A DNA stretch of 64,000 nucleotides from Oxytricha trifallax (Eukaryota > Ciliophora > Spirotrichea > Sporadotrichida > Oxytrichidae). The stretch is taken from positions 109,667 to 173,666 of the forward strand of contig ARYC01017371.1 in assembly GCA_000711775.1 (NCBI GenBank), written 5' to 3'. The notes under the pieces are model-generated. The model was not told where the DNA came from and searched no databases. It saw nothing but the letters and a program-made list of their open reading frames with translations. The position numbers and the translations under genes were made by a program. Shown here in pieces: positions 62,550-64,000 of the stretch (position 1 is the stretch's first letter; each line of letters opens with the position of its first letter).

Positions 62550-63544
62550 ATGAGTTCTTAGCAACTAAAGAGATAGAGGCAAAGTAAAGCAGAAATATAA
62601 ATGTAACTTTCATAATTATTTGCTAAATCCACTTCACATTTACAGATTATTTATCACATTAATTTTGAATATAATTGAAGTATGAGATTTAAAGAATTAC
62701 TCGGGTTGTTTTTATGATATGATTAGCACTTCCCAGAATTACATAAATGCGAAAAATCTTCCAAAAAAGCAATATGAATCGCATGATGAAGAAGAAATTG
62801 AAGATGAAGAAGGAGAGGGAAAGAAAAAAGACAAAAAATTGGTATTTCTTAGTAAATCTGTGCTTTAAAAGATTAAAGAGAAGCCCATGACTACTGGCAC
62901 ATAGATTATTATAATAATTAATTCTCATTAGATAAAACTCAATTTTGTTAAATTTGAGATTGCAAATGAAATCTTGGAACTTTACAAGCAATTCCAAGAT
63001 GTCAATCAGGTATGAATATTACTAATCAATTTAAACGATGTTTTAGAAAGTTAACTTTAATGTTTTACTATCATATTTAAAACTTAAATTATTACAAATA
63101 AGTTGACTTCAAGAATGTACAGAGAAGAGTGTATGACGCCTTGAATGTTTTGAATGCCATGGACATAATAAGAAAAGATAAAAATCAGATATTTTTCAAT
63201 GAAGATAACGAGCACATTCCTGGAAACATTCATGATAGTGAAAGTGAAGAGGAAGTCCAACAAAAGATTATAACTAAAGAATCAGTGGTAAGTATATAGA
63301 TTGTTAAACTAATTTATATTATCAGAGTGAGTTAAGAAATCAAGCAGAGGAAATGAGAGAAATATTAAGGGTTAAGCAGGAGACACTGCTAGAAGAGACA
63401 AAATAAATTGTAGCTATAAATAAACTACTTGAAAGAAATATGATGAGTGAGGTCTAATTGTAATAATAAATGTAGAAGCAACAATTTAAACTACTTTAGA
63501 TGTTTAATTAGTGTATTTTATTGTGTTTATTTCATATATTGTGA
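62550..63544 (+). CDS. TFDP: DP (E2F dimerisation partner) transcription factor
   Basis: ATG 62550 (MSSQQLKRQRQSKAE). After an intron or IES near 62680 comes the winged-helix DNA-binding domain: LVFLSKSVLQKIKEK, TTGTQIANEILELY (after removing an IES), then across an intron (63009-63101) VDFKNVQRRVYDALNVLNAM and DIIRKDKNQIFF. RRVYDALNVL is the invariant E2F/DP DNA-contact motif, and the NVQRR form with 'DALNVLNAMDII' favours DP over E2F. A dimerisation coiled coil follows another intron (63287-63322): SELRNQAEEMREILRVKQ. It ends at TGA 63542-63544. The role is cell-cycle gene control as a heterodimer with an E2F. The gene is short compared with animal DP proteins and lacks an obvious extended C-terminal region. 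Confidence 0.85.
62903..62961 (+). other. In-frame 54-bp IES with AGATT pointer in the DP DNA-binding domain
   Basis: AGATT at 62903-62907 and 62957-62961. The insert is a multiple of three and has no TGA, so the frame reads through it. It puts about 18 hydrophobic residues (IIIIINSHQIKLNFVKF) into the winged helix. Excision gives T-T-G-T-Q-I-A-N-E-I-L, matching the family pattern TT-x-x-E-x-A-x-E-L. Confidence 0.7.
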
Positions 63545-63737
63545 CCTTTTTAAGATAAAAAAGAATTTAGAACGTAAAATTTTGCTTAAAATTCGTGTTT
63601 TTATTTATCTAAAATTAATATAAGATTCAAATGTTTTTATGAGAAGATAAAATAACATCTATATATATTTAAAATGATTCATTAAGAATTCTTAATATAA
63701 TGTAAGAACTTTAAGTTATATGGTTTTTGGGTTTTCA

Positions 63738-63916
63738 ATCTGAGACTATTCAGCTATATATAAATATGAATTTAATTAAATATTATTTAAGCCTGAATAA
63801 GCAAGTAATTCAAAACTTTAGACTCCAAAATCCGAACAAGGTGCACTTACCACAGCAGAAGAATAGTCCTCTATTGTAAATTATAGCACTAATATTGATA
63901 GAATCAGCATCCCAAT
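63738..63916 (+). CDS. Possible coding segment cut by a second TBE
   Basis: Open frame (TAA as Gln) with disordered, plausible composition (LQTPKSEQGALTTAEEQSS, NYSTNIDRISIP) running straight into the TBE end. No ATG in this frame; an overlapping frame from ATG 63767 is also open. It could be the first segment of a gene interrupted by the transposon. Confidence 0.3.
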
Positions 63917-64000
63917 CAAAACCCCAAAACCCCTTAGTGAGGTTTATAAGTGCTTTGATTTGTAGGGTATAGTTGGGGTCTTATTGGGGTTAGTAGAAAA
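63917..64000 (+). mobile_element. Second TBE transposon, left terminal repeat (cut by window end)
   Basis: AAT (63914-63916), then CAAAACCCCAAAACCCC and the same 80-bp terminal repeat as the TBE at 38982 (TTAGTGAGGTTTATAAGTGC...TTGGGGTTAGTAGA). This end keeps the perfect 17-base telomeric start that the first element's left end has lost, so it may belong to a younger copy. Confidence 0.92.

Noticed and set aside
1-64000. CRISPR arrays, tRNA, rRNA or bacterial operon signals
   Set aside because: None seen; gene structure, code use and introns are those of a ciliate.

Overview
The window is germline (micronuclear) DNA of a stichotrich/oxytrichid-type ciliate (Oxytricha, Stylonychia or Tetmemena-like). 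Four things in the sequence say so. (1) Every recognisable gene reads through TAA and TAG as Gln and ends at TGA. (2) Reading frames are broken by short AT-rich inserts flanked by direct repeats; deleting the insert plus one repeat copy restores the frame. These are internal eliminated sequences (IESs) with pointers. (3) There are transposons whose ends are C4A4 telomere-like repeats (TBE elements) with AAT target duplications. (4) Introns are GT-AG and very short (about 22-60 nt).

Layout: UGGT (minus, cut by the left edge, 1-3597); a large coiled-coil gene (plus, 3683-8728); an AT-rich gap with a lone TBE-type end and one small ORF (8729-10201); WASHC3 (minus); an unrecognised gene (minus); the spliceosome factor CWC2 (plus); a small unrecognised gene (minus); a 12-TM MFS transporter (minus); a METTL-type methyltransferase (minus); a cyclic-nucleotide-binding protein (plus) carrying four mapped IESs; a coiled-coil gene (plus); a very large cadherin-like multi-TM protein (plus, about 24.9-32.1 kb); an alpha-helical gene (minus); an MBOAT lysophospholipid acyltransferase (minus); SF1/BBP (minus).

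The most striking part is 38.5-54.6 kb. Domain I of a four-domain voltage-gated Ca2+ channel lies on the plus strand (38553-44709), and domains II, III and IV lie on the minus strand (54.6 kb down to 45226). The two parts converge, so a single inversion of about 10 kb would make one colinear gene. A 4.7-kb TBE transposon sits inside the S2 codons of domain I with an AAT duplication, and its own genes are decayed. The minus part carries IESs that hold older transposon debris: a MITE-like element, a retroelement-like tail and a TBE remnant.

To the right are a second coiled-coil gene, a 393-bp foldback element, a Gln-rich possibly mitochondrial gene, the cell-cycle factor DP (TFDP) with an in-frame IES in its DNA-binding domain, and the start of a second TBE at 63917 that may interrupt another gene.

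The host genes look like ordinary housekeeping genes, each likely to become its own gene-sized chromosome in the macronucleus. No operons are expected and none is seen. Exon edges are given only where the frame or a pointer fixes them; the outer coordinates of multi-exon genes marked 'about' are approximate.
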